DNA of 64,000 bases from a bacterium. Lineage in GTDB: Bacteria > SZUA-79 > Acidulodesulfobacterales > Acidulodesulfobacteraceae. Positions 18,745 to 28,470 of the stretch are shown here, piece after piece; within the stretch, counting starts at the first letter, position 1, and each line of letters opens with the position of its first letter. A program made the translations under genes and the position numbers. The notes beneath the pieces were generated by a model. The model was given only the letters and a program-made list of their open reading frames with translations, was not told the DNA's origin and did not search any database. Where the stretch lies: contig JAJYDX010000007.1 in NCBI GenBank assembly GCA_021777135.1, forward strand, positions 24,798-88,797, written 5' to 3'.

Positions 18745-20032
18745 CAGCGTATTTAAGATTACTAATATAGCTCTAATAATAATTTCAGAAAATTCTTTAA
18801 AGAATACCGCCGAAATATTTAAAGGCATAATTAATAATATTAAGGTCGGCTCTCAGTCAGATAACCCGGAAATTATTAATATAAATTTTTTTATTGAAGA
18901 AAAAAAAACCAAGCTAATCAACGGAGCTTTAAATTTATTGGCTGAATCGGCAGCGTTTAAACAGCATTCTGAAGCATTGGTAACGTTTAGACGGGTAAAC
19001 GCCTCGGTTAATTTATATAAAAAGTTATCAGAAGATTTTTTTATTAAAAATTTGTTTTCAGGATACGATTATATTTTATTTTTTCTGGCTGTAGGTGCGG
19101 TAGTCAGGATTATAGCACCATTCTTGAATGATAAATTCAACGATCCCGGAGTCGTAGCCATAGACGAAGGCGGTAAATTCGTCGTCAGCCTTCTTTCCGG
19201 GCATACCGGAGGCGCCAATAAACTTGCGGCTGATGTCGCTGGTTATATAGGAGGCGGCGCTGTACCGGTAGTTACTACGGCTACCGATGCGACCGAAAAT
19301 TTTTCTCTAGATATGTTTGCTGATAAATTCGGTTTATTTATAGAAGACGGGATGTCAAAAATAAAAATATTCAATAAAGCGTCTCTTAAAGGAGAGCATA
19401 TAGATTTATTAATTGATGATTCAGATACTTTTAATGTTAATATAAAAAAAATGAAGTTATATATAAACGGTTTTAAAAACGCAAAAAAAATCAATTTATT
19501 AAAAGATAAAAATTTAGATACATGTAATCATAATAATAAAAAGACCGTTATTATCTCTTTTATGGATTTTTTAAAAAATACCGCTAAAATGGAAAATTTT
19601 GTTTTTTTAAGACCAAAATGTTTAATTTTAGGAATAGGATGCAATAAAAATACCAGTTTCGACGAGATAGAGAAATTTATATCTGCGTTATTCGTAGAAA
19701 ATCATTTATCGCTTAATTCAATTCGTAACATAGCTACTATAAACATTAAAAAAAATGAAACCGGATTATTGGAATTTGGGTATAAATACTCAGATTTTAT
19801 AGATTATTATGATAAAGACGATATAAACGACTTTATTATTTCAAATTCAAAAAATAATAAAAATTCTGCTAATAAGAAAATTGAGCAGTCAGCAAGCTTT
19901 AAATATACGGGCGCTTATTCCGTATGCGAACCTTGCGCCGCTATGTCGGCAAATAGCGGAGGAAAGCTTCTTATAAAAAAGCAAAAAAAAGGAAACGTTA
20001 CTGCTGCGGTAGCATTGGTTAATAAAATTTAA
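18695..20032 (+). CDS. cbiG: Cobalt-precorrin-5A hydrolase CbiG
   Basis: CbiG opens the delta-lactone ring and releases acetaldehyde (C2 fragment) during ring contraction. The 445-residue protein has the central family motif FLAVGAVVRIIAPFL, the LSGHTGGANKLA segment (near residue 165-185) and a C-terminal CbiG domain starting at CLILGIGCNKNTSFDEIE. A linker of about 60 residues rich in asparagine and lysine separates blocks. The ATG at 18695 lies 50 bases inside cbiF. No later ATG is suitable, so the start may be shorter with a non-ATG codon. Confidence 0.9.
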   Translation: MIRAFRTGLETVEIQSDSVFKITNIALIIISENSLKNTAEIFKGIINNIKVGSQSDNPEIININFFIEEKKTKLINGALNLLAESAAFKQHSEALVTFRRVNASVNLYKKLSEDFFIKNLFSGYDYILFFLAVGAVVRIIAPFLNDKFNDPGVVAIDEGGKFVVSLLSGHTGGANKLAADVAGYIGGGAVPVVTTATDATENFSLDMFADKFGLFIEDGMSKIKIFNKASLKGEHIDLLIDDSDTFNVNIKKMKLYINGFKNAKKINLLKDKNLDTCNHNNKKTVIISFMDFLKNTAKMENFVFLRPKCLILGIGCNKNTSFDEIEKFISALFVENHLSLNSIRNIATINIKKNETGLLEFGYKYSDFIDYYDKDDINDFIISNSKNNKNSANKKIEQSASFKYTGAYSVCEPCAAMSANSGGKLLIKKQKKGNVTAAVALVNKI

Positions 20033-20062
20033 CAATAAATTTAAACAGGTATTATTAAAATA

Positions 20063-20866
20063 ATGACAATGAATTTTGGAAAAATTACCGTTATAGGGAC
20101 TGGTCCCGGCGATACGAAACATTTAAGCGAAAAGGCTTTAGAGGCTATTAAGTCGTCGGAAATAGTAATCGGTTACTCATCGTATTTAAAACAGATAGGG
20201 CATATACTTAACGAGAATCAGGAAAAAATGCCGTTTAATATGAAAGACGAAATTAGGAGATGCGAAACGGCAGTTAAAAAATCTTTGGAGGGCAAATCCG
20301 TAGCTCTCGTTTCAGGCGGAGACGCCGGCATTTACGGTATGAGCGGTCTTTTACTGGAAATCATAGATAAAGAATCCCTTACCGGAAAAATTTCAGTGGA
20401 TTTTGTACCCGGAATACCGGCTTTTTGTGCAGCGGCGGCGGCGGCTGGAGCACCGCTGACTAATGATTTTTGCGTAATTTCGCTTTCTAATCTTTTGACG
20501 CCGTGGGAAGATATAGAAAAAAGATTAAGGGCGGCGGCATCCGGCGGTTTCGTTATAATAATTTATAACCCTAAAAGCATGAAAAGAAAAGAAGGGCTTA
20601 CCGACGCAAAAAATATTTTGCTGGAAAGTATCGAAAATAACAGACCCGCCGTTATCGCAAATGCGGTAACAAGACCAGACGAAGAAATAGTTATAACGAC
20701 CCTTGAAAACATTGACAGGTTTGACATGGTAGGCATGAATACGACTATAATAATAGGAAACGAAAACACATATGTTAATGATTTATATATCATAACAAAA
20801 AGAGGTTATGGAAATAAATACGACTTAAGTAAAAAAAATATATTGGAGGAACATAAAACATTATGA
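20063..20866 (+). CDS. cbiH: Precorrin-3B C17-methyltransferase CbiH
   Basis: A 267-residue tetrapyrrole methylase that carries out C17 methylation and ring contraction. Family features are GKITVIGTGPGDTKHLSEKA at the start, VIGYSSYLKQI, the ALVSGGDAGIYGMSGL loop and IIYNPKSMKR. Two starts (20063 and 20069) are possible and differ by two residues. The stop overlaps the next gene in an ATGA arrangement. With cbiD, ET, L, F and G it covers most corrin-ring methylations. cbiC, cbiJ, cbiA and the chelatase are not in the window. Confidence 0.93.
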   Translation: MTMNFGKITVIGTGPGDTKHLSEKALEAIKSSEIVIGYSSYLKQIGHILNENQEKMPFNMKDEIRRCETAVKKSLEGKSVALVSGGDAGIYGMSGLLLEIIDKESLTGKISVDFVPGIPAFCAAAAAAGAPLTNDFCVISLSNLLTPWEDIEKRLRAAASGGFVIIIYNPKSMKRKEGLTDAKNILLESIENNRPAVIANAVTRPDEEIVITTLENIDRFDMVGMNTTIIIGNENTYVNDLYIITKRGYGNKYDLSKKNILEEHKTL

Positions 20867-21798
20867 GAGTACTAGTGACTGGAGGTGCCGGTTTTATCGG
20901 CTCTAATTTATGCGAAAGATTGTTGGCTTCCGGCAATGAAGTTTTATGCATGGATAACTTTTATACCGGCTCTAAAAATAATATAAAAGAATTTTTAGAC
21001 AACCCGTCTTTTGAAGTTATAAGGCATGACATAAGCGTACCTTTTAATATAGAAGCCGACTTCATAGTGAACTTGGCGTGCCCCGCATCCGTCCCGCATT
21101 ATCAAAAAGACCCTCTGAAAACAATGAAAGATAACGTTTTCGGCATATTTAACGTTATGGAAAACGCAAGACGTCTTAAAATACCGGTTTTGCATACTTC
21201 TACATCCGAAGTTTACGGTTCTCCATCAGTTCATCCGCAACCGGAAAATTATAACGGCAACGTAAATCCGGTATCGATAAGGTCTTGTTACGATGAAGGG
21301 AAAAGGGCCGCAGAAACTATTTTGTTCGATTACAACCGGCAATATAAAACAGAGATTAAAGTTATACGTGTTTTTAATACCTATGGACCAAAAATGCTCG
21401 AAAACGACGGCAGGGTAGTTTCTAATTTTATAGTTCAGGCGTTAAAAGGGGAGGATTTAACAGTTTACGGTAACGGAAAGCAGACGCGTTCTTTTTGCTA
21501 CGTATCGGACTTGATAGACGGCATTATTTTGTTTATGAATGATAAAAGCGGATTTAACGGACCTGTCAATATGGGAAATAATTATGAATTTACCATAGAA
21601 GATTTTGCAAAGCTTGTATTATCTGTTACTGGTTCTAAATCCAAATTAAAATTTATAGATCTCCCTAAAGACGATCCTATACAAAGAAATCCAGATTTAA
21701 CTATTGCAAAAAAAATGCTTGGATATAATCCGAAGGTAAGCATAGATGAAGGACTTAAAAAAACGGCAGAATATTTTAAAAAAATAGTAAAAATATAA
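20863..21798 (+). CDS. UDP-glucuronate decarboxylase / UDP-xylose synthase-like SDR
   Basis: The extended short-chain dehydrogenase has the NAD-binding TGGAGFIG motif (residues 6-13) and the catalytic serine in STSEVYG. The Tyr-Lys pair is in SCYDEGKRAAE and the VFNTYGP motif follows. The ACPASVPHYQKDP, SIRSCYDEGK and DGRVVSNFIVQAL stretches are those of UDP-xylose synthases, which turn UDP-glucuronate into UDP-xylose for cell-surface sugars. The length, 311 residues, matches bacterial soluble forms. It is translationally coupled to cbiH (4-base overlap), an unexpected place, as no sugar-polymer genes lie nearby. Confidence 0.88.
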   Translation: MRVLVTGGAGFIGSNLCERLLASGNEVLCMDNFYTGSKNNIKEFLDNPSFEVIRHDISVPFNIEADFIVNLACPASVPHYQKDPLKTMKDNVFGIFNVMENARRLKIPVLHTSTSEVYGSPSVHPQPENYNGNVNPVSIRSCYDEGKRAAETILFDYNRQYKTEIKVIRVFNTYGPKMLENDGRVVSNFIVQALKGEDLTVYGNGKQTRSFCYVSDLIDGIILFMNDKSGFNGPVNMGNNYEFTIEDFAKLVLSVTGSKSKLKFIDLPKDDPIQRNPDLTIAKKMLGYNPKVSIDEGLKKTAEYFKKIVKI

Positions 21799-21829
21799 AA
21801 CGGCAGGTAAAAACTTAAGACGACTGCTA

Positions 21830-22057
21830 ATGAACATAAATATAGACGTTATTATAATCGAATCTATTATTTATATTGCCGTGAGTATAATAACGGGCTA
21901 TTTATTAAAAGACGAAGAACTCAAAAAAATCAAGCGGCTGATTTTAATTTTTTATTTAATAATAGGCATAGCCGTTTATTCCGTTTTGTATTTTGTAATA
22001 CTTTCAATAATAGTTGTAATTGTTTCTGCGGCTGTATCAAAATATTTCATGGAATAA
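21830..22057 (+). CDS. Small two-helix membrane protein, unknown function
   Basis: The 75-residue protein consists of two hydrophobic segments (residues about 5-25 and 38-71, the second long enough for one or two spans) joined by a charged stretch (KDEELKKIKR). It follows the UDP-xylose synthase-like gene by 31 bases on the same strand and may share its message. I recognise no family. Base composition is like its neighbours. No clear Shine-Dalgarno site is present, so it could still be a chance reading frame. Confidence 0.5.
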   Translation: MNINIDVIIIESIIYIAVSIITGYLLKDEELKKIKRLILIFYLIIGIAVYSVLYFVILSIIVVIVSAAVSKYFME

Positions 22058-22087
22058 ATAAAGATGTAAAAGAAGATATTTTTAAAG

Positions 22088-22163
22088 TGGCTCCCCGAGA
22101 CGGATTCGAACCATCGACCCAGTGATTAACAGTCACTTGCTCTGCCGGCTGAGCTATCGGGGA
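22088..22163 (-). tRNA. tRNA-Asn (GTT)
   Basis: The 76-base cloverleaf on the minus strand has a 7-bp acceptor stem (TCCCCGA/TCGGGGA), discriminator G and an encoded CCA. The anticodon loop CTGTTAA gives GTT, and the T loop is TTCGAAT. It stands alone between two opposed genes. Confidence 0.97.
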
Positions 22164-22241
22164 ATATAGGCGGTAAATATTGAATTTAATTAACGTTAGA
22201 TAGTATAAATAAAAATTGCCTTAATGTCAATATATTTGTTA

Positions 22242-22280
22242 TAAAAAAACCTGCCGGAAGTAGTTGATAACCGGCAGGTT
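22242..22280 (-). terminator. Intrinsic terminator of the chemoreceptor gene
   Basis: A perfect 10-bp stem (22248-22257 with 22271-22280, GC-rich core CCTGCCGG) closes a 13-base loop. On the minus strand a run of T residues (22243-22249) follows. It lies about 130 bases past the stop of the minus-strand chemoreceptor gene. Confidence 0.88.
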
Positions 22281-22409
22281 AGGAGGACATTACATCGAGG
22301 AGTTAAGATGAAAACATTAAACCTCATTTATTTAAATTATAAAACGTATAATTTAAAAAGTCAAATCTTTTATTTTTCCAAGGTTTTATTTACTTTTTTC
22401 TTTACTACA

Positions 22410-24101
22410 CTACACCTTAAAGGTTTTTACCATATTGGATAAATCCAAAGCCATCCTGGCAAGCTCTTCCGATGAAGCTATGACCTGCTTGGAACCCGCC
22501 TGAGCGCTGTCCTGGGCATTAATGATTTCTTCGGAAGAAAGGGATATCTCTTCGCTTACCTGAGACTGTTCTTCGGAAGCGGTGGCAATCTGGGTAATCA
22601 TTTCTTTAAGCTTTATCATCAGGGTGTTTATGTTGGAAATGGCATCTGCTGATTTTCCGGCAATTTCGGCTCCTTTTGAAACTTCCTCTTTTCCTTTCTG
22701 CATAGAGGTAACCGCGTCCTGCGTGTTTCTCTGGATGCTAAGTATCATTGATTCTATTTCTTTGGTGGCCTTAGTTGTTCTTTCAGCTAATTTTCTTACC
22801 TCGTCCGCCACTACTGCAAAACCTCTTCCCTGTTCTCCGGCTCTGGCGGCTTCTATCGCGGCGTTTAACGCAAGAAGGTTCGTCTGGTCTGCGATGTCGT
22901 TTATTACACCGATTATTTCGCCTATCTTTTCGGAAGAAGAGCCTAATTCAGTAATGGTAGCCGAAACTGCGGACACGGTCTTTTCAATGTTTTTCATCTC
23001 GTTTGCTACGTCCTGAACCGACTTGGTGCCGTAATCGACGACTTTTTCCGTTTCCTGTGCCTTCTGCGCCGAAGACGAGGAGTTCTTTGCAACTTCTATT
23101 ATGGCTATGGACATCTGTTTAATAGATTCTATAATACGGGACGCCTTTTCCCTCATCTGCTCTATAGTTTTTTCAAACTCCCTGGAAGAAGAATTAAGCT
23201 GCTCAGACTGGGAGCTTAGGGAGTTAGAGGTTGACATTATGCCTTTGACGTTGCCTGAAAGAGAATCGACAAGACTGTTAACCTGTTCTATTAGAATGCC
23301 TATCTCGCTTTCTTTATGGACGCCGGATATTTTGATTTTGGAAGTCAAATCGCCGGAGGCTATCTGCTTGATTTTGTCATCGACTAATTTTAAAACGCCT
23401 ATAACCGATTTTTTAAAATAAAGCAGGACAATGATAGCGCCTATTAAAAAAATAATAGGAAATGCTATGAATATATAGTTTAATAACTTTACTTTATTAT
23501 AATACGATTTTTTTAAAATACCGTTAATTTGCCTTACCTGATCAACCATTGGATTAAGCTGGCTTTCAAAATATTTGCCGCTCATCGCCTGACCTAATAA
23601 AAGAGGATATTTTAATAGCCTGTAGGCAATAGGGCTAAATATATAAAATTTGTTTTTTAAACTTTTTAAAAGTAAAACTGTTTTTTTTGACGAAAATCTT
23701 TGCAGTTTTGATTTTTTAGTTCCAAATATGGAAGCTGTCTTAATTTTGTCAAAACCCATTGTATATCCAGTTAAGGAATTTTCCACGTTTAAAAATATCG
23801 GCCTTGAATCATTTGCCAACTTTAATATTTTAGAATCGTAATACTTCTCAATCGCGGCTTTTTTCTTTTTGGATTTTGTTCCGTTTATTTTAAGCATTTT
23901 TATATGAGACAAAAGGATAATTTGGAGGAAGTTGCCTTTTAAAGTTTTAATGCCGGAATCAGTGCGTGAAATAACGGTTGTGTTTATCGTTGCGTCTTTT
24001 AACCCTTTAGAAAATGAAATAAGCAATAGATTAACCAGCAATATAAAAATAAAACCTGCGGCCATAATAAAATAAAGTTTTGCTTTTAAAGTTTTTAACA
24101 T
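22410..24101 (-). CDS. Methyl-accepting chemotaxis protein
   Basis: The 563-residue receptor has a membrane segment at residues about 10-30, a periplasmic helical sensor region of about 150 residues rich in lysine, and a second membrane segment at about 190-212. A HAMP domain (about 213-265) and a long cytoplasmic signalling coiled coil follow. The hairpin tip, which binds CheA/CheW, is the conserved [20 protein letters not shown] with [17 protein letters not shown] after it. There is no C-terminal pentapeptide tether for CheR. AAGGAGG precedes the start. The ligand is unknown and no che genes are nearby. Confidence 0.94.
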   Translation of the reverse strand: MLKTLKAKLYFIMAAGFIFILLVNLLLISFSKGLKDATINTTVISRTDSGIKTLKGNFLQIILLSHIKMLKINGTKSKKKKAAIEKYYDSKILKLANDSRPIFLNVENSLTGYTMGFDKIKTASIFGTKKSKLQRFSSKKTVLLLKSLKNKFYIFSPIAYRLLKYPLLLGQAMSGKYFESQLNPMVDQVRQINGILKKSYYNKVKLLNYIFIAFPIIFLIGAIIVLLYFKKSVIGVLKLVDDKIKQIASGDLTSKIKISGVHKESEIGILIEQVNSLVDSLSGNVKGIMSTSNSLSSQSEQLNSSSREFEKTIEQMREKASRIIESIKQMSIAIIEVAKNSSSSAQKAQETEKVVDYGTKSVQDVANEMKNIEKTVSAVSATITELGSSSEKIGEIIGVINDIADQTNLLALNAAIEAARAGEQGRGFAVVADEVRKLAERTTKATKEIESMILSIQRNTQDAVTSMQKGKEEVSKGAEIAGKSADAISNINTLMIKLKEMITQIATASEEQSQVSEEISLSSEEIINAQDSAQAGSKQVIASSEELARMALDLSNMVKTFKV

Positions 24102-24137
24102 AAACCTCCTTAATTATTTTAAGATTATAATTATAAC

Positions 24138-24159
24138 TATCTAAATAGGGATTTAGATA
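24138..24159. repeat. 9-4-9 inverted repeat upstream of the chemoreceptor
   Basis: TATCTAAAT at 24138-24146 and ATTTAGATA at 24151-24159 are perfect complements around AGGG. They lie 37-58 bases upstream of the minus-strand chemoreceptor start. It could be an operator or a 5' leader hairpin. The remainder of the 253-base divergent gap is AT-rich. Confidence 0.5.
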
Positions 24160-24260
24160 AAACTAACCATTTTTATTATACATCGACATCAATTAAAAAA
24201 TCTACAGTTTTTATAATAATTTTTTAAATATTTAAATAAAGGTTAGGCTTATTAATTGAA

Positions 24261-24289
24261 TTGTCTAAAAATATTATATTTGTTATAAT
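24261..24289 (+). promoter_or_regulatory. Promoter of the tautomerase-aroD-pilB operon
   Basis: TTGTCT at 24261-24266, a 17-base spacer and a perfect TATAAT at 24284-24289 make a sigma70-like promoter. It lies about 65 bases upstream of the ATG at 24355. Confidence 0.65.
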
Positions 24290-24354
24290 ATTTCGTAAAA
24301 TATAATTTTAGGTTATTTAACAACATAATTTTTGAAGTTAAGGAGGACGCAACA

Positions 24355-24567
24355 ATGCCGTTCGTGTCGGTTAAGATGTTGGAAGGAAGGACGAAGGAAC
24401 AAAAGAGGAAATTAATTAAGTCTATAAGTAAAAGCGTATCGGATAGTTTAAGCATCGATGAAAGCCACGTTTGGGTAGTAGTTGAAGAATTTCCGGCAGA
24501 CGAGTGGGGGCTTGGAGGAGAAATTGCATGCGATAGAATAAAGTCTGTAAAGGAAGCCGGCAAATGA
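24355..24567 (+). CDS. 4-oxalocrotonate tautomerase family protein
   Basis: The 70-residue protein begins Met-Pro-Phe; after removal of Met the proline becomes the catalytic N-terminal base of the family. The pattern MPFVSVKMLEGRT, a long helix and then HVWVVVEEFPADEWG matches small hexameric tautomerases, slightly longer than the usual 60-65 residues. AAGGAGG lies 12 bases before the ATG. It overlaps aroD by 4 bases (ATGA). The substrate is unknown; the family includes many enzymes outside aromatic breakdown. Confidence 0.87.
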   Translation: MPFVSVKMLEGRTKEQKRKLIKSISKSVSDSLSIDESHVWVVVEEFPADEWGLGGEIACDRIKSVKEAGK

Positions 24568-25409
24568 AACCTAGAATTTGTTTGTCGATAGGAAATACCG
24601 GATTAAACGGAGTATATGAAGCTATAGATTATGCAAAAAGCAAATCTGCAGAATTAGTGGAACTAAGATTTGACATGATTACCGAAACAGCTATGTTAAA
24701 GAACCAAAATATAGATTCCGACAAAAGTTCTGCGCTGACCGAGATAAAAAAAATAATTTCTTATGCAAAAGATAAAAAAATTAAGATTATAGGAACCAAC
24801 AGGGACCCGTCGTATGGTTTCAACAGGTGCGTTTCTTTTCTAGAAAGGCAAGTAGTTAGCGAATCTGAAACATCAGAAAAAAATTTAAAATGCGGCGTTA
24901 AAGAAACCAGCGAACCTGAAAGAATCAAATTTTTAAGGTCTGTCATGGAACTTGGAATAGATATATGCGATATTGAACTTGATACTTTAAAAAAAGCAGA
25001 TATAAAAAATTTAATCGGTTTTGCACATTCTAAAAATTCACAGGTCATTCTTTCGGTACACGATTTTAATGGAAGAATAGACATGCTTGACACCGTAAAA
25101 TATTATATTGATTCAAGCTATTTCGGCGCGGATTATTTTAAAATTACCGATACTGCGGTTTCTGAAGAAGATGCCGCGTTAATCGTTGAAAAAAACATCA
25201 AAATAGGTTCTATCAAAATGAGCGCCGAAGAAGTTTTTCCCAAATTTATTATTTTCGGTATGGGCGAAAAAGGCAAGATTGCCAGGGCGTTATCGGTAAT
25301 TAACGGTTCTTATTTTGCTTACTGTTCTTCGCCTTATGGAATTACTGCGGCAGGACAGACGTTGCCGGAAGATTTTTATAAAACGGTAAGCTTACTAGAG
25401 GCTTCCTGA
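24564..25409 (+). CDS. aroD: Type I 3-dehydroquinate dehydratase AroD
   Basis: This is the third step of the shikimate pathway, removing water from 3-dehydroquinate through a Schiff base. The type I enzyme is recognised by ELRFDMI (E33, R35), the catalytic His in VILSVHDF (H166) and the Schiff-base Lys in YFKITDT (K193). The C-terminal SSPYGITAAGQTLPEDF matches the family substrate-loop region. It is 281 residues long, with an insert of about 25 residues around residue 100 compared with the usual 225-255. It is translationally coupled to the tautomerase and lies 3 bases before the secretion ATPase gene. Confidence 0.9.
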   Translation: MKPRICLSIGNTGLNGVYEAIDYAKSKSAELVELRFDMITETAMLKNQNIDSDKSSALTEIKKIISYAKDKKIKIIGTNRDPSYGFNRCVSFLERQVVSESETSEKNLKCGVKETSEPERIKFLRSVMELGIDICDIELDTLKKADIKNLIGFAHSKNSQVILSVHDFNGRIDMLDTVKYYIDSSYFGADYFKITDTAVSEEDAALIVEKNIKIGSIKMSAEEVFPKFIIFGMGEKGKIARALSVINGSYFAYCSSPYGITAAGQTLPEDFYKTVSLLEAS

Positions 25410-25412
25410 AAA

Positions 25413-27161
25413 ATGGGCATAATAATAAATAATTTGCCGAAAACTAAAAAACTTGGCGAGATACTCATCGACGAGCGGCTTTTAAACCCGACCCAGTTAG
25501 AAAATGCTCTCGCTGAAGGGAAAAAACGTAACCTAAGATTAGGTTCGGCGTTGGTTTCTCTTGGAATACTTTCCGAAGATAATATTTTAGACGCTCTTTC
25601 TTCCCAAACAGGATTAAAAAAAATAGACCTATCAAAAATAATAGTGGACCCAGCGGTAGGGAAGCTTATACCCGAGGGACTTGCCAGGCAGTTCAAAATG
25701 GTTCCGTTAAGTCTTGTCGACGGCATATTAACCGTGGCATTGTCTGATCCTATTAACGTATTTGCCACAGATGCTCTAAAAAGCCGTATTAATTATGATA
25801 TCGATATAATTATTGCGAAAGAGCACGATATTAATAAAACTATAGATTTTGTCTGGACTGCTAAAGAAATATCTAAAGCCGCGTCTAACCAAAGCATAAC
25901 ATCTGCAAGCGATAAAAAATTTCCTGAGACAGGCGCCGTACAAGTCCCCGCAGATTATAAAGTTTCTCATCCAGCAGCCGTAAAAGAAGTTTTGCAATCA
26001 GAAGACGTAAATATAATTAAGCTGGTAAACGATATAATATTTTCAGGATCTAAAAACAGGGCTTCAGATATACATATAGAACCTCTCCCCGATGAAATAA
26101 TCGTCAGGGAGAGAATTGACGGCGAGCTTATACAGGCAAGAACTATTCCTCTGCAATTCTTAAATCCTGTTATAGTCAGAATAAAAATTATGGCAAATAT
26201 GGATATTGCCGAAAAAAGGAATTCACAGGATTCCAGATTTGAAATAAACGCCGGAGAAAAAAATTTAGACGTAAGGGTTTCAGTGGTTCCGACAATAAAT
26301 GGCGAAAAAGCTGTTTTCAGGCTTTTAGATAAATCTTCAAAGGTGATTAAGGCATCAGAGCTTCCTATAGACAAAAGCGATAAAGATAAAATTTTGAAAA
26401 TAATTTACAAGAAATACGGTCTTTTTTTAATAACAGGACCTACAGGTTCTGGAAAAACTACTACGGCTTATTCCATGATTGCCGAACTTAACAGCATAAA
26501 TAAAAATATTATAACTGTCGAAGATCCGGTTGAATATAAAATAAGATATATAAACCAGATAGAAGCCAATCAAAAAGGCGGGATGAGATTTCACGACGCG
26601 TTAAGGGCGGTTTTAAGACAGGATCCGGACATAATATTAGTCGGAGAAATAAGAGATGAAGAAACTGCCAGAATAGCAATACAAGCGGCATTAACAGGTC
26701 ATTTCGTTATATCCACGCTTCATACCCAGGATTCGTCAAGCGCTATTTCTAGACTTGTAGATATGACTATTGAACCTTTTTTAATATCTTCTTCTGTTGT
26801 TGGCATAATAGGTCAGAGGTTAATAAGACGACTTTGCGAAAAATGCAAGAAACCCTATACGCCAGAGCCGGAAATGCTTAAAGAGCTTGGTCTTCCTTTG
26901 GGAACAAATTTTACTTTTTATAAAGAAACCGGCTGCGAACTATGCAGGAATACTGGTTTTAGCGGAAGACTGAGCATACAGGAAATTTTAATTCCTTCTA
27001 GAAGCGTCCAAAAATTGATTATCGAAAAAGCGGATGCGGCGCAGATACGAAACACTGCTATAAAAGACGGTTTTGTTCCTTTAAGGATGGCCGGTATTAA
27101 AAAAGTAATTGAAGGAATAACTACTTTAGAAGAAATTTTACAGGCGACGCAGGACATATAA
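25413..27161 (+). CDS. Type IV pilus/type II secretion assembly ATPase (PilB/GspE)
   Basis: The 582-residue cytoplasmic ATPase drives pilin or pseudopilin polymerisation. An N-terminal T2SSE_N/MshEN domain starts LGEILIDERLLNPTQLENAL. A linker at about 155-195 is followed by the N2 region and the ATPase core with Walker A GPTGSGKTTTAYSM (near residue 345), Asp box, Walker B ILVGEIRDEETA and His box. A tetracysteine zinc site (CEKC...CELC) follows. Such a zinc site is found in PilB and GspE but not in PilT. The pilC/gspF-type gene follows, but no pilT, prepilin or secretin genes are in the window, so pilus and secretion cannot be told apart. Confidence 0.92.
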   Translation: MGIIINNLPKTKKLGEILIDERLLNPTQLENALAEGKKRNLRLGSALVSLGILSEDNILDALSSQTGLKKIDLSKIIVDPAVGKLIPEGLARQFKMVPLSLVDGILTVALSDPINVFATDALKSRINYDIDIIIAKEHDINKTIDFVWTAKEISKAASNQSITSASDKKFPETGAVQVPADYKVSHPAAVKEVLQSEDVNIIKLVNDIIFSGSKNRASDIHIEPLPDEIIVRERIDGELIQARTIPLQFLNPVIVRIKIMANMDIAEKRNSQDSRFEINAGEKNLDVRVSVVPTINGEKAVFRLLDKSSKVIKASELPIDKSDKDKILKIIYKKYGLFLITGPTGSGKTTTAYSMIAELNSINKNIITVEDPVEYKIRYINQIEANQKGGMRFHDALRAVLRQDPDIILVGEIRDEETARIAIQAALTGHFVISTLHTQDSSSAISRLVDMTIEPFLISSSVVGIIGQRLIRRLCEKCKKPYTPEPEMLKELGLPLGTNFTFYKETGCELCRNTGFSGRLSIQEILIPSRSVQKLIIEKADAAQIRNTAIKDGFVPLRMAGIKKVIEGITTLEEILQATQDI

Positions 27162-27246
27162 ATTTAAAAATCAAAGTTTTCGCGAATATGCTAAATTTTA
27201 ATTAAACCAATGTTTATCATAAAACTTTAAAAGGCGGGTTTAATAT

Positions 27247-28461
27247 ATGGCGATATACAATTACAAGGCTAGAGACAGGCACGGGAAACTTATAGTCGGA
27301 AGAGTAGAATCAAACTCATCAATTTCGGCCGAAAAACAGATAGAAGAATTGAAGCTTATTCCTATTTCGGTCGAAGAGGCCGCAAGTTTTTCATGGGGCG
27401 ACCTTCTTCCAGTATTCCAGAACATATCTAAAAAAGACGTAATAGTATTTTCAAGGCAGCTTGCCACGCTTTATCAATCCGGCGTTCCGCTTACGAAAAG
27501 CCTGGATTCCTTAACTGAATTTGCAAGAAATAAAAAATTTAAGGATATTCTTATAGAAGTAAAGAAGGACGTAGAAAGCGGGCAGAGTCTTTCAAAAAGC
27601 TTTGCAAGGCATCCTAAAGTTTTTTCGGAAATATACGTTAACATGGTTGAAGTAGGAGAGACGAGCGGTCTTTTATATGATATTCTCGTCAGGCTTGCGC
27701 TGCTTATGGAAAAGGATATGGCAGTAAAAGCTAAAGTAAAGAGTGCGACTTTTTATCCTAAAATAGTCGTTTCGGCTATTATAATAGCAGTAGTAATACT
27801 AGTTGGGTTTGTTATACCTAAATTCGCGATGCTCTATAAGAGCTTTAATGTCCCGCTACCTTTAGAAACTAGAATATTGGTAGCTATTTCTAATTTTTTC
27901 GTAAGTTTTTGGTATATAGTTTTAATTTCAGCCGTCGCTTTGATTGCCGGCATAAAAATTTACTTAAATTCTTCTTCAGGAAGGCTTTGGTGGGATGAAC
28001 ATAAGCTTAAAATACCGATATTCGGAAGTATCTTTTATAAATCTATGATGAGCCAGTTCACGAGGATTTTCGGCCTTTTATTTCAAAGCGGGCTTCCAGT
28101 AAACAGGGCGTTCGAGCTTATTAGAAATGCCGTAAATAATAAATTTTTTACCAATAAAATAGACGATATACAGTCGGACGTTACTAGAGGGGAATCTATT
28201 ACTAACAGTTTTAAGAATTCTAAAATATTTTCCGGCATTATTATTCAGATGGTCAGCGTTGGCGAAGAAACTGGACATATTGACGAAATGCTCGGCAAGG
28301 TCGCCGATTATTTCGACGAGGACTTAGACCACCAACTCGGTATGCTTCAGGCAAGCATAGAGCCCGTACTTTTAATGATAATTTTTGGAATGGTCTTATT
28401 TCTTGCGCTTGCGATATATCTTCCGATAATCGATGTAATAAATTTTGCAAAAAAAGGCTGA
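27247..28461 (+). CDS. Inner-membrane platform protein (PilC/GspF)
   Basis: The 404-residue protein has two copies of the T2SSF domain (residues about 70-195 and 270-395). Membrane segments lie at about 170-195, 220-245 and 375-397. The FSRQLATLYQSGVPLTKSLD motif opens the first copy and FTRIFGLLFQSGLPVNRAFE the second. It anchors the assembly ATPase at the inner membrane. The 85 bases between it and the ATPase gene hold AGGCGGG before the ATG and no obvious promoter. Confidence 0.93.
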   Translation: MAIYNYKARDRHGKLIVGRVESNSSISAEKQIEELKLIPISVEEAASFSWGDLLPVFQNISKKDVIVFSRQLATLYQSGVPLTKSLDSLTEFARNKKFKDILIEVKKDVESGQSLSKSFARHPKVFSEIYVNMVEVGETSGLLYDILVRLALLMEKDMAVKAKVKSATFYPKIVVSAIIIAVVILVGFVIPKFAMLYKSFNVPLPLETRILVAISNFFVSFWYIVLISAVALIAGIKIYLNSSSGRLWWDEHKLKIPIFGSIFYKSMMSQFTRIFGLLFQSGLPVNRAFELIRNAVNNKFFTNKIDDIQSDVTRGESITNSFKNSKIFSGIIIQMVSVGEETGHIDEMLGKVADYFDEDLDHQLGMLQASIEPVLLMIIFGMVLFLALAIYLPIIDVINFAKKG

Positions 28462-28470
28462 TAAAAAAAT

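Noticed and set aside
22309..22443. Short plus-strand frame with GAGGAG upstream
   Set aside because: It runs into the end of the chemoreceptor gene, has no family and starts just beyond that gene's terminator.
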